DNA from: Thuidium tamariscinum
Taxonomy: Eukaryota > Streptophyta > Bryopsida > Hypnales > Thuidiaceae
Reading direction: 5' to 3'
NCBI GenBank assembly: GCA_947034885.2
Contig: OX344753.2
Span: 9,796,001-9,860,000, forward strand
Length of the DNA stretch: 64,000 nucleotides
Shown piece after piece: positions 42,139-53,724 of the stretch. The notes below the pieces were generated by a model. That model made no database searches and was not told the origin of the DNA. It was given only the letters and a program-made list of their open reading frames with translations. A program made the position numbers and the translations under genes. Position 1 is the stretch's first letter; each line of letters starts with the position of its first letter.

Positions 42139-43880
42139 GAACCAAATGTATTCCTCTACTAGAAGTCAAAAACTGTAGATCTCCCCTTTTCATCTTTAAT
42201 ACTGAGGATGAATAGTTGCACTTCTATCCTACAAGAAAAGATTTTCTATCATTCATTGATGGCAAAATATTTACCTTAGCATGTATGGCTTAATGCTATC
42301 AATTTTTTTGTTTCCAACCTTTCTTTTGGCTAGCTTTGGTAGTCTAAACCAAAAGAAGAAGCCACCGACGACATTCACACAAAGCAATGCTTTAGACTAA
42401 ACCCCTCAATGCCTAAGGCACCAACATTTGGTGTTTACAAAACTTTGAAGTTAATAAAACTTATATAAATTTCTAGTTTTTGTTTTTTCTATTTTTTCTA
42501 TTTTTTTTTTGAAGTCTAGATTTAGCATCAAAAATTTGATTTTGAAAATGATTGATTATGATTTTTCTATTCAAGACTTTGTACAAGGGTGTCCATTACA
42601 ATCTTGACTTTTTGTAGTATTGAAGGCTCTTGGAAATGAACAACAAATATACTAGAGCTTGGGTGAAAAAAAACACTAGAATTTTGTTTAAAAAAATTGT
42701 AGTGTAGATTTTGAGAAGCTACAAATTGATTGGAGTTATGTATGTTAGGCCCTTTAACTTCATATTTTCTTACAACCAACTTTTTAGATTTGACAAAGAC
42801 TTCAACTCATTTTTGTAGTTTTCACACCTTCAAGATTAAACAATATAATCTTTCAATCTATAAGTGATATTGTTGTGTTTTCTTTTCATAAATGATCTCT
42901 AGCATGTCTACTTTGAATTTGTATGGTTATTTAAAAAAAATTGACAAAGTTTATCAAAATGTTGGCTTCTTGTTCAATTAAGAACAAATTTTTAGATGCT
43001 CAAAAAAGGTCTTGGGCATTTAGAGATCAATCTAAAGAAATCAAGATCATTTTTATCCATTTACATTATACTTTTTCTTGTGTAAGGTCATTTAATAATT
43101 GTAGGTCCCTTGCTCTTTGTCCTTAGTAGAGTATCCACATTGTAACATAAAAGGAGGGTCAATTTCAAAGAGATAAATGGAGCAATGTTGAAAGGGTTTT
43201 GTTAGAAGCACAAAATTTGTTTAGGGAAATTTTGATCACCAAATATGTTGGAACTTCACCTTATATTAGCATTCAGGTAATGGGAATCAAATTTCAAAGC
43301 CAAGCACAACTACCAAACATGAAAGATTCTTCACCAAAGCTAGAATTGTCTTACTTTACTTTAAAAGGACAAAGTAAGGGTTGTGAAACTTGCAATTCAT
43401 AATCACAACAAGAGTAATCACAACAAGATCCATGAATTGCTTATGGTGTTCAAAAAACCTTCAATTAGTTAAGCTAATTAGAATATTCTCAAGGTTCACA
43501 GGAAAGGGGATTTAAACCTCCTGAAACAATTTCGACTTGTGATTAGATAGTGTTTTGAAACCAGTCTCTTCTGTCACCAGCAAATGTTCATTTAAAAAAA
43601 AAAAGTGACAACCCATAACGGGACAACGACAATTCAGAAGTTAAAAAGATGGCAAACCAAGACATCCAAACACAATCTATCAATGGCGATCCACAAACTT
43701 GTCGAATACAAACCTAGCGATATCATTTGAAAGAGATATGAACACTAACTAAACCAGTGGGTTTCGAATGAACGAGATGCGCTGAGGGAACTGGTGCAGA
43801 CGTAAGCAAAAATTAGCTCTTACATTGAACACATCCAATACAAGATTCGCAGAATGGATCAATACGGTGCTGTTGCTGAT
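42139..43880. other. AT-rich intergenic DNA
   Basis: Two short open frames (42941-43126 and 43199-43402, + strand) have somewhat protein-like composition, but no motif I recognise and no visible splice connection. They may be remnants of a mobile-element protein. The last 200 bases are the likely 3' flank of the minus-strand gene that ends at 43881. Confidence 0.4.
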
Positions 43881-44513
43881 TTAAGCGTTGAACTTGGAAG
43901 GGTCGCCAATGTTCTCTCTGTAATCAGTGGGATGGCTGTCGTCCATCTCTCTCTCCCACGGTCGCTTATTCACCCTAACACTCGACCGTGAGTCTGTGAA
44001 CTGAATGTCTTGCTTGGTGAGCATGTCGCACTCTTCTCGGACCAGCTTGAACAGCAACGTCTCTTCCTCCGTTTTCCATCCCACGCCAGTGGACCTGGAA
44101 ATCAACCTGAAACCCCTGACAAAACGCGTTACCCACCTATCCCCCAAGTCTGTGCATTCGTCACCAGTGATGGCTTTGTTAGCTCTGTTCAATGCTAAGT
44201 TAGCAGTAGAATAGGCCCTCTCAAGGAAGCTATCAAAACTCTCCTTGGGCAGTCTGTGAATCATATCGTCTAGAATTTCAATGATTTTCTTGTGGCGGTA
44301 CTCCATTCGCTCTTTGCTCATAATCCAGTTTGAGTCAGAGGCCTCCTGTTGCACCCGCGGTGCGTTATCGGCGTGCGACCATGGACCATCTGGCTCTATC
44401 TCTTCGTATTCCTTAGTCCTCTCCATTCTCCTGACAACGAGCCCGGCTGGCTTCTGGTAATACGGCGACTCCACCATCGGATTCAATTTATCCTTACGAT
44501 TAACGTACGACAT
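43881..44513 (-). CDS. Unrecognised protein, intact relative of the 39743 gene
   Basis: A single-exon gene of 210 residues, with an ATG at 44513-44511 and a TAA at 43883-43881. It is hydrophilic and charged with no signal peptide or membrane segment, so it is probably soluble. A predicted helical core from about residue 65 to 160 carries KKIIEILDDMIHRLPKE, the AYSTANLAL block, GDRWVTRF and GVGWKTEEE..LVREEC. These pair with the broken gene at 39743-40909, whose intron falls between GC and RS where this gene has an uninterrupted GFRLISR. The N-terminal 65 residues (SYVNRKDKLNPMVES..) are only weakly similar. No function can be offered. It points toward the 39743 gene (convergent), and its upstream side faces the DUF1218 gene. 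Confidence 0.75.
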   Translation of the reverse strand: MSYVNRKDKLNPMVESPYYQKPAGLVVRRMERTKEYEEIEPDGPWSHADNAPRVQQEASDSNWIMSKERMEYRHKKIIEILDDMIHRLPKESFDSFLERAYSTANLALNRANKAITGDECTDLGDRWVTRFVRGFRLISRSTGVGWKTEEETLLFKLVREECDMLTKQDIQFTDSRSSVRVNKRPWEREMDDSHPTDYRENIGDPSKFNA

Positions 44514-45372
44514 GGTGAACCAGTTAGCTGGCGGGATGAGAGACGTACCTGAGGATGATGCCTCTACGAAAGAAACGCTGGATTATACCTGTTCACTGAG
44601 ACGTTAGAAGCACAAATTTGTCAGAATCGGACAATCGAGCAGTCTTCAGTTGAAAGCTTGGGCTTCCTCGACCTCCCGATCTCTCGATGATGCAGAAATA
44701 CGAAGGATGAGCAATCAGGGATTCAGGTGGAATTCCACACTGAACCCGAGAAAGCAAGGTAGGCTCGGATTAGTGTTGGGCAGGACAACAAAGACCATAG
44801 TAGGGTTTATGAAGAGGGTCAATTGGCAGAGTAACCGTCGCGTCCATTCGGATTAACGTATTTGCGTGCCACGCCACGTCGTTTGGAGGTGTATCTGATT
44901 CGCAATTCCTTTATTGGACTGTCTCCAACGCCTGGACGGCTACCTGTTGCTTCTACCAGCAGACATGAAGGATCCGTCGTTTGGTAGTCCTTTCTTTCAC
45001 TAGGACCTATGCAATACAGTTAGCAACACTGGAGAAAAGCGTAACAATCTCAACCTGATTTTCAATTTAATAAATGAGGGAAGAAAAATAGTCAACAAAA
45101 AAAGTTCCAATTCTACCAAAATCTGTGTTTGTATTGTCCAGACACTTCACATAAGTACTGATCAATCGTTTCCAAATTTCCGATTCATATGAACGTGCAC
45201 TCTTGAGAGTGGAATGCAAAAAATAAACCTACAACGCTGACTGAACTCCGATTCTAAATTGTCACCTAAATGATCACATTCATCTAGAGGAATGAATATG
45301 ACTAATCGCTAATCAAAAAGGAAAACACCGTTATAATCCGGTCTAGGGGTTTTACATGAGCAAGAGCTAAAT
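44514..45372 (-). promoter_or_regulatory. Upstream region of the unknown gene and 3' flank of the DUF1218 gene
   Basis: The segment 44514-44900 is of genic composition and likely holds the leader and promoter of the minus-strand gene at 43881-44513. The segment from about 45000 to 45372 follows the stop of the DUF1218 gene on the same strand and is its probable 3' UTR. Confidence 0.45.
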
Positions 45373-46480
45373 TTAGGGGTACGGAGACATGCCCACGGAG
45401 GGACCATTCGATTGCCATGCCGGTCGCTCCCTAGCTTTCGAGATGAGGACATAGTACAGCTCACTGAATATTGTAGTGAGAAAAACAAATGCAGCTGCAG
45501 CAGCAAACACACTCTTAGCAACTTCCCGGCAAGTGACTTTGTCTCCGAAGAAGTTGTGATAGCCTTTGGTTTGGATTTTGTTCTGGGCGGCACCTGCAAT
45601 GAGAGCTGCAGCGGCTACAATGAAGCACAACCTGCATCCATAACAATAATATTAACCTTCGATTCATCCTGCCAAAAGATGACGATGACATCACGATGAA
45701 TGTGAAAATAACCTGCTCGAGCAGCCCGACTTTGAAACTGAGGAAGCTCAACACTGCACGTACCACGACAGTAGAAACATCAGAACACCGAACGTCTTAG
45801 CTCCTCCAGGCTTTACGCCGCTTCCGCAACAAAGACAGCGTGTGGCCAGCATGATGATGATCTGGGAGACCATCAAGAAAAGGAAGGATCCCGCAGCCAA
45901 ACCAGTTGATATGTCGGAGGTGTATTCGCATCTGAAAAGCTCTGTTTTAGGATCGAATGCTGAGTAACTCGCCTGCAGATAAAGAATGTCGTCAGCCACA
46001 CGATGTATTGCATTCTGTACTTGCTGATTTCGTTCATACGATCACCCGTACAGGATACGTTGCAGATTCAGCAACTGTAGAAGACATATCCTAGATAAGT
46101 AGGAAATATATAATCACTAGAACATTGGACCAAATGACTGATTTTCATCTCAAGGTCAATTCTCACAGCAATAGGCAAGTTTCTCAAAAGCGTGCAAGCA
46201 AGAATTTGACAGAATTTGATGGCTCTCTAATATGAAGATCCACTGTCACACTGAACGTATACGCAAGAATTACCATAGTAATACCATCAAAGAACCTATT
46301 CTCAGCTTCCTGCGATTATTTCCTGATGTTCAACACACAATTTATCGCAATACGCAAATGAGTGGGAGAAGTATCTCGCGAAAAGCTAACCTTGCTTCTT
46401 TTCTCAATGGCTGCAATAGCAAGACCGAAGGCGGTGATGTAGAATATTAGTGTGACGGCAAGGACTAATGCTCTCGACAT
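45373..46480 (-). CDS. DUF1218 four-helix membrane protein
   Basis: Predicted 185-residue membrane protein. Exons in order of reading: 46480-46391, 45972-45764, 45631-45373, with intron phases 0 and 2. Four hydrophobic segments lie at about residues 4-25, 52-74, 90-114 and 137-160. Family traits are the Cys before the second helix (CEYTSDISTG), the CLCCGSG loop after it, PGGAK, and the FLLSW to AGAAQN third helix. DUF1218 members in Arabidopsis include the MODIFYING WALL LIGNIN and VCC/DEAL proteins, linked to secondary wall chemistry and vein or leaf symmetry; a role in a non-vascular plant would be different or ancestral. An acceptor-like TTTTACAG lies just upstream of the start codon (46499-46506), which suggests a 5' UTR intron. 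A tail (RPAWQSNGPSVGMSPYP) follows the last helix. Confidence 0.85.
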
Positions 46481-47950
46481 TTTTGCAAAATCCTTTCCCT
46501 GTAAAACCATAGAATTCTTCAGTGTCACAATACGGAAGATACAGGAAGTGTTCTTCATCGAAGCACCATACCATATCCGTCTTAAATTGTTCCCGAAATC
46601 TCATCAATGGAACTAGATAGAATCAACAGATCTCAGCACGCCAATTATAGTCCTGCTGTCCTACCCCCGAAGAACATCAGCGAATATTGAATCCAATCAC
46701 ATATCGAAATCAACATCAAGAGACTTGGTGGTGGCCAGATATCAACGTTACAGAAATCCAAGTATCGACCCGACATAGGAAATACTCTGTTCTTTGAGAA
46801 ACGGTTGAGGGAAAGCACTTCAATTTCGTAGTAACTCGGACTCAGAGTAAGTGCCTTAAACATACGATAATTTTCATTATTCACCAAACCGTTCAAAAAC
46901 TCTTTAGATACTAACATACAGCGCAAAAGCCAATGACAGTGCTCAAGAGACTCTTTTCAGGTGATTTCTGCATTTCATCCACCCCTATCGGGAACCAACT
47001 CGCCAGAATCGCTCGTAAAATAGACATGCGCACTACATTTTCAATAGGACAAATCACAAACTACATTCGGTCTCTAAGATAAACTCCAACTCCCAAGGAT
47101 GTCCACAATCAGAAATCTGAGAATCAGCATCCAACAGCCTGAAAACTTCGCAACGCCCAAAGTGACTACTCCAATCAGGAGACTCTGAAATCAAAGTCAA
47201 TCACAACCTCGACAAACTCTAAAAAAGAATACCACGAACCAAACGTGAAGTTCTCCCTCAACATCTCGAAACTCAGATCCACGAAATTCGCAAGATCGTC
47301 AAGAACCTAAAAACCGCGAAGCGATGAGAAAGAGCCTTACACCAAGAAACGATCTCAAAGCCGCAAAACAATGGCACGAGCAGGCAGATTCGATCAAGCA
47401 AATGCGGCGTCTGGATCCTGGAAGCGCCGGCACGGTTCAGAAGCAAGCGGTTGGTCGTGAGGGAGAAAAGTTCAAAGTGCCCTGAGAGCCAGCGAGCAAC
47501 ATGGCTTCTCTTGCTTGCCCGGATCGCAACGGTAACTAGGGAGGTCATCCGGGCGAGGAAGACGCATCTTGGTTCATAAAAACAAAATAAATCCCGCCAC
47601 GTGACCGGAATTCTCCGAAACAATCCGTGAAAATCCTGAAACTGGAAACGGAATGGAAACAGAAAAAACTTGTCATCGTCTCCGGTGAGGACGGGACGAA
47701 TGATGGTTGAGTGAATCATCGAGATCTCGTCCTTCAGTTTGGCAATGATGTTCCATTCATGCAGCGTGACTGACAGAGTGCCGGCGTCTCTTTCCTTGGC
47801 TTTTGTTTTCTGTGCGTCAATGGCGGCTCATCACTCCGGAACCTTCCGGTTTGATTCGTGACAGTGAAAAAATGACTGCGCTTTAAATCTCTGCAGGCGA
47901 AACTTCATTGGTGGCCACCGGCTAGCCTATCTCACTGCCGCATTGCGAAA
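46481..47950 (-). promoter_or_regulatory. Probable 5' UTR intron and promoter of the DUF1218 gene
   Basis: On the minus strand the start codon is preceded by 18 bases of leader and then by an AG acceptor with a T-rich tract, so an intron in the 5' UTR is likely. The remaining sequence keeps genic composition to about 47900. The 148-codon frame at 47273-47719 has no recognisable motif and I treat it as leader or promoter sequence. Confidence 0.5.
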
Positions 47951-48792
47951 AAAATTCCAAAGTAGAGGAGTTGCATTATTGAGAAATTATTTTTCTAGGA
48001 AAAAATTATTTTATGAAAGAAAATAATTTTCAAGGAGTATTCGAAAAAAGTGAACTCAATTTTATGAAAAATGTTTAGTATTTGTCAAATTCAATGTGTT
48101 GAAATTGTTGTTCATTTCAAATAATTATCATTGTCATAAATGTGACACCTACATTTGGACCTAAAAGTCACATTGAAAGGCTTCAACGTGGATGAGACAA
48201 GAATGAATCATGGGATTAGGCTAAAGATGGAGTTTGAACCATTGCTAATGACACCATACATAACAACTATATATGTTGGTGATGATTGAACATTTTTTTA
48301 AGTAGATTGATTTCAGGGCATTAAGGGTGAAGAACTGGGACATGTCAGGGGTTTGTTGGCTTACCGAACACTCCGAAATGTAGCTTTTGAATCTCCTGCG
48401 AAGCCTTCATAACATCGCTTATTGTCCTTTAGAGGTGGTTTTTGGGCATGCGAAAGCTTTTGTGAGCGAATTTCTATTATTTGTCTCTCCTTCATTTGAA
48501 CCTTGTGCCACCCTACAATTTCACCTCTGCTACAGTGGCACAAGCTACATGCAGCCTATTTTCCAAGTCCTATCCAATTGGCTTCATTTTGTATGCAAGT
48601 AAATCGATTCTATAGCTTTTGAATCTCCTTCGTTGGTGCACCAAAACAAGGCATCATACCTTCTTCACCTTGAACACCATTTGATTGGCTATTTTTTCCG
48701 ATCCCTTCTGCAAAATCTACTTGCCAAAGAATGTGTGACTACCCTTGTTGTCTAATAAGTTCAATGAAGAAGAAACTTATTCATTTAAAAAT
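47951..48792. other. AT-rich intergenic DNA
   Basis: Repeat-like sequence without a recognisable gene. Confidence 0.4.
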
Positions 48793-49068
48793 CATTAGAG
48801 GGGATTTGAGGCTTCCAAAGGGCCGTTTTGGGGTTGTTCTTGAAACTGTTCCCGTAACTACTAGCCTTTGTTTGGCCAACATTTACCCAAAAAAAAATTG
48901 GGGGTTCTAAAATATGAAAAAGAAAACTGAAAAAAAAAATTCAAAAAGAAAAAAAAATAATGACGAGGCACTTTCTTGACTATATAGGATTCCTATTTAC
49001 GCGGTAGGATTGTATTTCCGCAGTCTGGAAACTCACAGTCTTCTAATGGCCTCAAATCTCCCCTAATG
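48793..49068 (+). mobile_element. MITE-like element, copy 4, best-preserved ends
   Basis: A 276-base element bounded by CATTAGAGGGGATTTGAGGC and GCCTCAAATCTCCCCTAATG, which match as inverted repeats at 18 of 20 positions. The interior has the family order: GGGCCGTTTTGGGGTTGTTC block, AT-rich middle, GGAAACTCACAGTCTTCTAA block. Non-coding. Confidence 0.85.
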
Positions 49069-49830
49069 TGTATTCAATTACTTTGGGATTTTAGCTAAGG
49101 TGATGACCAATAAGGATGTAAGTTTCTTGGGGAGTTTCAAGCCTTCTATAAACAAACGATGATTAATTATTATTTCAAGAGACAATCTTGAGGTGGATGG
49201 TTTGACAAAAACCATGATGCTAAGTATCAAGAGAAGCCTTTGCAAAAGTATAGCTACAAGAAGGGGTATTATAGAAATTGGAGATTGTAGCTTCGGTGAA
49301 TAACAATGAGCTATTTGTTTAGAAACCAAGCCTTTCTAATGTTCGTATTTGTTAAATTGAGACAAAATGTAGGACATTTTGAGACTTCAACCCAATCATT
49401 AAAAACTACTATTCTAACAAATAAAAAATCTATGAATATTTCAACCTTTATAAAATCAAAGGTTTGTAAATTTATCACAACATTAAAGTCTCATTTCTCA
49501 AAAAAATCTCAATATCAAATACTTATTATCATTTAAATGTAAAGTGAAAGATGATATTTTCTACAAGAAAAAGGGATCCTAATCAACATAGGATCAACTA
49601 ATTTTTGTTAATCAAGAAAAAAATGGAATTTTGTGTGTTGATTTGGCCATTGTATTTTTTGACAAAAACAATAATCAACAAAAATATGTTGATTTGACCA
49701 AAAAGAAATTTGTTTAGTTTATTCAGCAATCCATTAAATATATTCTAAGTAGAATTCTAGACCTCATTTTGGCATAGTAGAATATTTTTTTCCAAAAATC
49801 TTTGAATTTAAAAGAGGTGGAAAATCAAAT
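49069..49830. other. AT-rich DNA between two MITE-like elements
   Basis: Short frames at 49078-49329 (-) and 49306-49536 (+) show no motif. Nothing else is seen. Confidence 0.4.
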
Positions 49831-50124
49831 CATTTAGGGAGATTTGAGGGCATTTAAAGACCACAAGTTATCTTAAGTTCTCAAATTGTAGGAATGCACC
49901 ACATCAATACTTTGACATTGTCAAAACATTGCCATGTGAGAAAATAGTTTTTTTTTAAAAATTTAGGGTTCTTAACACTTTTAAGAATTTTTGGAAAAGA
50001 AAATTTAATTTTTTTTTCAAAAATTCATCCATTATGGGCTGATTTACTGTTTCACAAGAATATAGGGAACATGTAAGGGAACGACCTTCAAGCGGTCCTC
50101 CCTTGCCATCAAATCTCCCTAATG
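49831..50124 (-). mobile_element. MITE-like element, copy 5, reversed
   Basis: A 294-base element from CATTTAGGGAGATTTGAGGG to CATCAAATCTCCCTAATG. The interior blocks lie in the opposite order to copy 4: the AAGTTCTCAAATTGTAGG block comes first and the GGAACGACC block near the end. Confidence 0.75.
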
Positions 50125-50315
50125 TAAGTTTTATTTTTAGAAATCCATTTGAGATTTTAAGCCCCGAATCAAAAGTTATGGACAAATTTTATAGAGGAAG
50201 TTTTAAGATGTAAGAAAATGTTCCTTCCACCCTTCTTTGAGATTTGTCTACAAATTTTTATTGGAGACTTGAAATCTCAAATAAGTTTTTGGAGATGAAA
50301 CTTTGTTTGATTTGT

Positions 50316-50540
50316 ATTAGATGTTTTTGAAGGATTAGAAGATTGTTCCAGGCCCATTCCCATTGCTGTAAATAGTTAGAATATAAAATAATAATTAAAA
50401 AAAAAATTAATAATAATTTTTATATTATTATCTGACATGATAGTTTCTCTGCCAAGTTAGATTGCATATGTGGCAGTTCCCACAACGTTCCCATAGTTGG
50501 AAGCTTGTAGTCTTTTAATCGTTAGAAAAAACATCTAATG
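50316..50540 (+). mobile_element. MITE-like element, copy 6, diverged ends
   Basis: A 225-base element with short ends ATTAGATGTTTTTG and AAAAACATCTAAT. The interior keeps the family order (GTTCCAGGCCCATTCCC block, AT-rich middle, CCCATAGTTGGAAGCTTGTAGTC block). Assigned by interior order more than by ends. Confidence 0.6.
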
Positions 50541-53018
50541 CCACCCTTTCTGAGTTCAATTCTTTTGAAAAAAGGTATTTTAGTATGCCTTAGTGAGGTC
50601 CAAAATTCTAATTGATAAAGTTTTAAATTAGAAATTCTACTTTGGAAATTTTGATTGATTATTTGGTATCAATGTGTTGACTATGTCTTAAAGGGAAGGT
50701 ATATGTTGATGTGATAGTTCGACTTGCATGGCATATTCACTAATGTGACAACCTTGCCTATGAAGCCAATTTTGCCTATGTGGTAGTCAATGTGGCATGT
50801 TTTCAAATAATAAAAATGTGACCAAATCAAGAAATAGAATCAAAATAATTGTTCATTATTGTCCAAATCAAAATGTCCTAATCAATTGTCCTTACCAATA
50901 TATATATCAATTCATTTTCATGCTAGTTTGAACATTTGATTTTTTTTGTAGTGTATGAAACTATAGATTGTCTTAATTTAATTAACATGGCCTTTCTAGC
51001 TTCTTTTTCACCTTATCATCTATTGGTTGGGTGACATCCAATTTTACCAATGGCTATTATAAGATGTTGGTACTATGCTAGATAACATGGATGATCCAAC
51101 CACATAGGGATGCGTATGTAGGCAACATGTGAAACTATAGCAAGAGTAATGTCCATGGCTTTGTAGAACCTTTCTATTGTGCAACATAGAGACTTTATTC
51201 CATGACACATAGAATTCAAAAGGCTACAAGACTTTAGACTCAAATGTGTTGTGTTCTATTCAAAGACTATGTTGCTTACAATGTAGAGATGGTGCTAACT
51301 ACCATTGACATGACTAGAGGACATATTACTTGACAAGTCTATGAGGTGCTCAAGTCAAGAGTGTTACTCTTTGAAGGTTATAATGTCAAGATTTAGAAGG
51401 ATCACATACACAATTGTTCGCCATATCACTTCTTATACATTGATGGATGGACTAATTCTAGCAACTTATGAATTTTTATTGGATTGAAATGTGTGTTGTT
51501 AGTGTAGAAGAGCCAAGTACACTATTTCTATGTTTTTGTATGATATTTGTTCCATTGGATGGAACATGATTTGTTTGAATCCACCATTATAAGATAGAAT
51601 TCCAACACAATGGTGGATTTGTTCCACATGTGTATGATAGTGTGGACAAGCATCTTCATCTATTTTATAGGATTTTCTTCTAGGTTATTGTTGATTTTTT
51701 GAAGAGTACCATTGATTTTACTAGTATAAAAGGGCTTTGACACCAAGGAACAAGTAAAGGGGTGCTTGCTAAGCCCACTTACTACACTTGGTATACTTGT
51801 GCATGACAAGACTTTCATTCATAGATGTTGCCAATATTTAGTATTTGTAGTGATAGGATATTTTTCACATTTCTATCATTTCAAATTCCCAAGAAACACT
51901 TTAGTCCACCCTACCCTAAAATATGTAGACCTAGCCAACGATGAGGCCATATTTCTATCATTTGACATAGTTTCCAAACCCTAAAATATAGATGTAAAGT
52001 AGAGGTATCTATTGCCAACCACAAACCTTGTCCAATCTATAAGGTGCAATGATTTCCAACTAAAGTTGGAATGTTTGTTTTTTTCCTTTCCAAGATTGGG
52101 ACTAATAAGGTCATGACAAATGTCTTGAAATAGTTAGAAAAAAAGTAGTTATTGGATGATCAAAATTGGAAAAGTCTAGACATAAGTAATGTGCTTTAAG
52201 CACTTTTTGGCTCCCAAAATTCTATATAATTTTAATTTTGGGAATAAGTTTATAAAAGATTTGCAATCCTTATATTTCCTATCTTTCTACATGGGAAAAT
52301 TTTGCATCACCTCATACTACTCATGATTTGTTGCAACATTGTTTGAATGATCAAATTACCTTAGATCATTAGAAGCCATTGATTGTTTTCAAGGATCTTA
52401 AAAGGATCAAGTAGGTATAGCCAAGTTCAAATTAAGTACAATTCACATTTTACCCTTAAACAACATTAAGGCCATCTTATGGTCGATGAATGAGAGAGAA
52501 TTTATTTTTGTAGAACAAAAATATAACTATTCATCTTCAGAATTAGGGGTGGAAAGGGAAGATTTTCTATGGTGCTTTGACTTCCAACAAGTGCTTTTGA
52601 ATTTTTTTTGAACCAATAATTCCCATGATATCAAAATTCATGATTTCCATAGTCACCGGCTTGTCATTTAAGGGTTACCAAGGGCAAATGCATCCTTACC
52701 CTCTTAGACCATACAATAACAAAAAGCATGTTATGCTAGAGATGTATAAAGTAGTATGCTCTAAAAGGGAGTGCTATTCTACATGTGATCATGACACATA
52801 GTACATTTTGGTTTCTGCAATGTACTAGTCGTGTATCTGTGCCTGAACTTTAAAAATCCATAACTAATTCTATACAAGTCCAAAAAAGGTAAAATAACTT
52901 GGGTTAGATGCCAATTCCATTTTCCTTCCTATGAAAATTGATTGAAAATTCATTCAATGAGTTTAGCTTCCCCCAAAGGCAATCAGCTCTTAAATGGTCG
53001 CTTTTAGAATATACTACC
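50541..53018. other. AT-rich intergenic DNA, possible decayed mobile-element coding sequence
   Basis: The part 51060-51990 has fewer long A/T runs than its surroundings and contains short protein-like frames (for example 51766-51984) interrupted by stops. It may be a dead mobile-element gene, but no reverse transcriptase, integrase or transposase motif could be seen. Confidence 0.35.
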
Positions 53019-53724
53019 TTAGTCCCACACATCAGAATGTGTTACACAAAAGCAATATTGGAAAACCACCGACCCTGCATGAGCAAGGGGCCAGAAAATG
53101 CAGAAGTCGGCTAAAAAATTCAGCGAAATACAAATAAATCTCCTCCGCACACATAAAAAAAATACCGCAGATTTTAACCGGAGAATTATACCGGAGTCTA
53201 CACCAGGTATCATTCCGTCAACTCAGTATCCACATCCATATCAAATTGCCTCTCCTTCTGTCCTATTACTTCATTCTAATAGTAGCACAACTTCTGTCCC
53301 ACATCCAATGGGTGAAGCAATGGTATAGAATAATAATCGGTCAAAACTGAAATACAGTGTCGACTCACCGAGAGCCGCATCCTAATGGTTCTCAAATGAG
53401 TTTTTCTCTCCCGCTAATGACTTGTATGTCTAGGTAACTAAGTTCTATAATGCTTAACCGTGTAAGTATATCCACCACATGGTATCACCTGCTTCAGTGA
53501 CTCGCCCATGGCCTCCAAATCTGATCGAAAGTCACCTTGTGTGCTTCACCCAGATTCTCCAACACGTCAACACGTCTGACCACACGTCTTTACATGGGTC
53601 AGTTTTCAGTGGAAAATTCGAATCCATTGTAATCTCAGACATGATTCTTCTACAAACTGAATTCCCAAGTTGCCATCCACATCATCTGTTTTCCATGACC
53701 ACGCGCGCGGGGTGGGTGGGTGTG
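53019..53724 (-). other. 3' flank of the RKP gene
   Basis: This stretch follows the stop codon of the ubiquitin ligase at 53725 on the minus strand. Composition is intermediate and the small frames are not convincing. It likely includes the 3' UTR. Confidence 0.45.

Noticed and set aside
47273..47719. 148-codon frame on the minus strand
   Set aside because: No family motif; the position fits leader or promoter of the DUF1218 gene.
51060..51990. Possible dead mobile-element gene
   Set aside because: No catalytic motif of a transposase, integrase or reverse transcriptase could be read in any frame, so no family is claimed.
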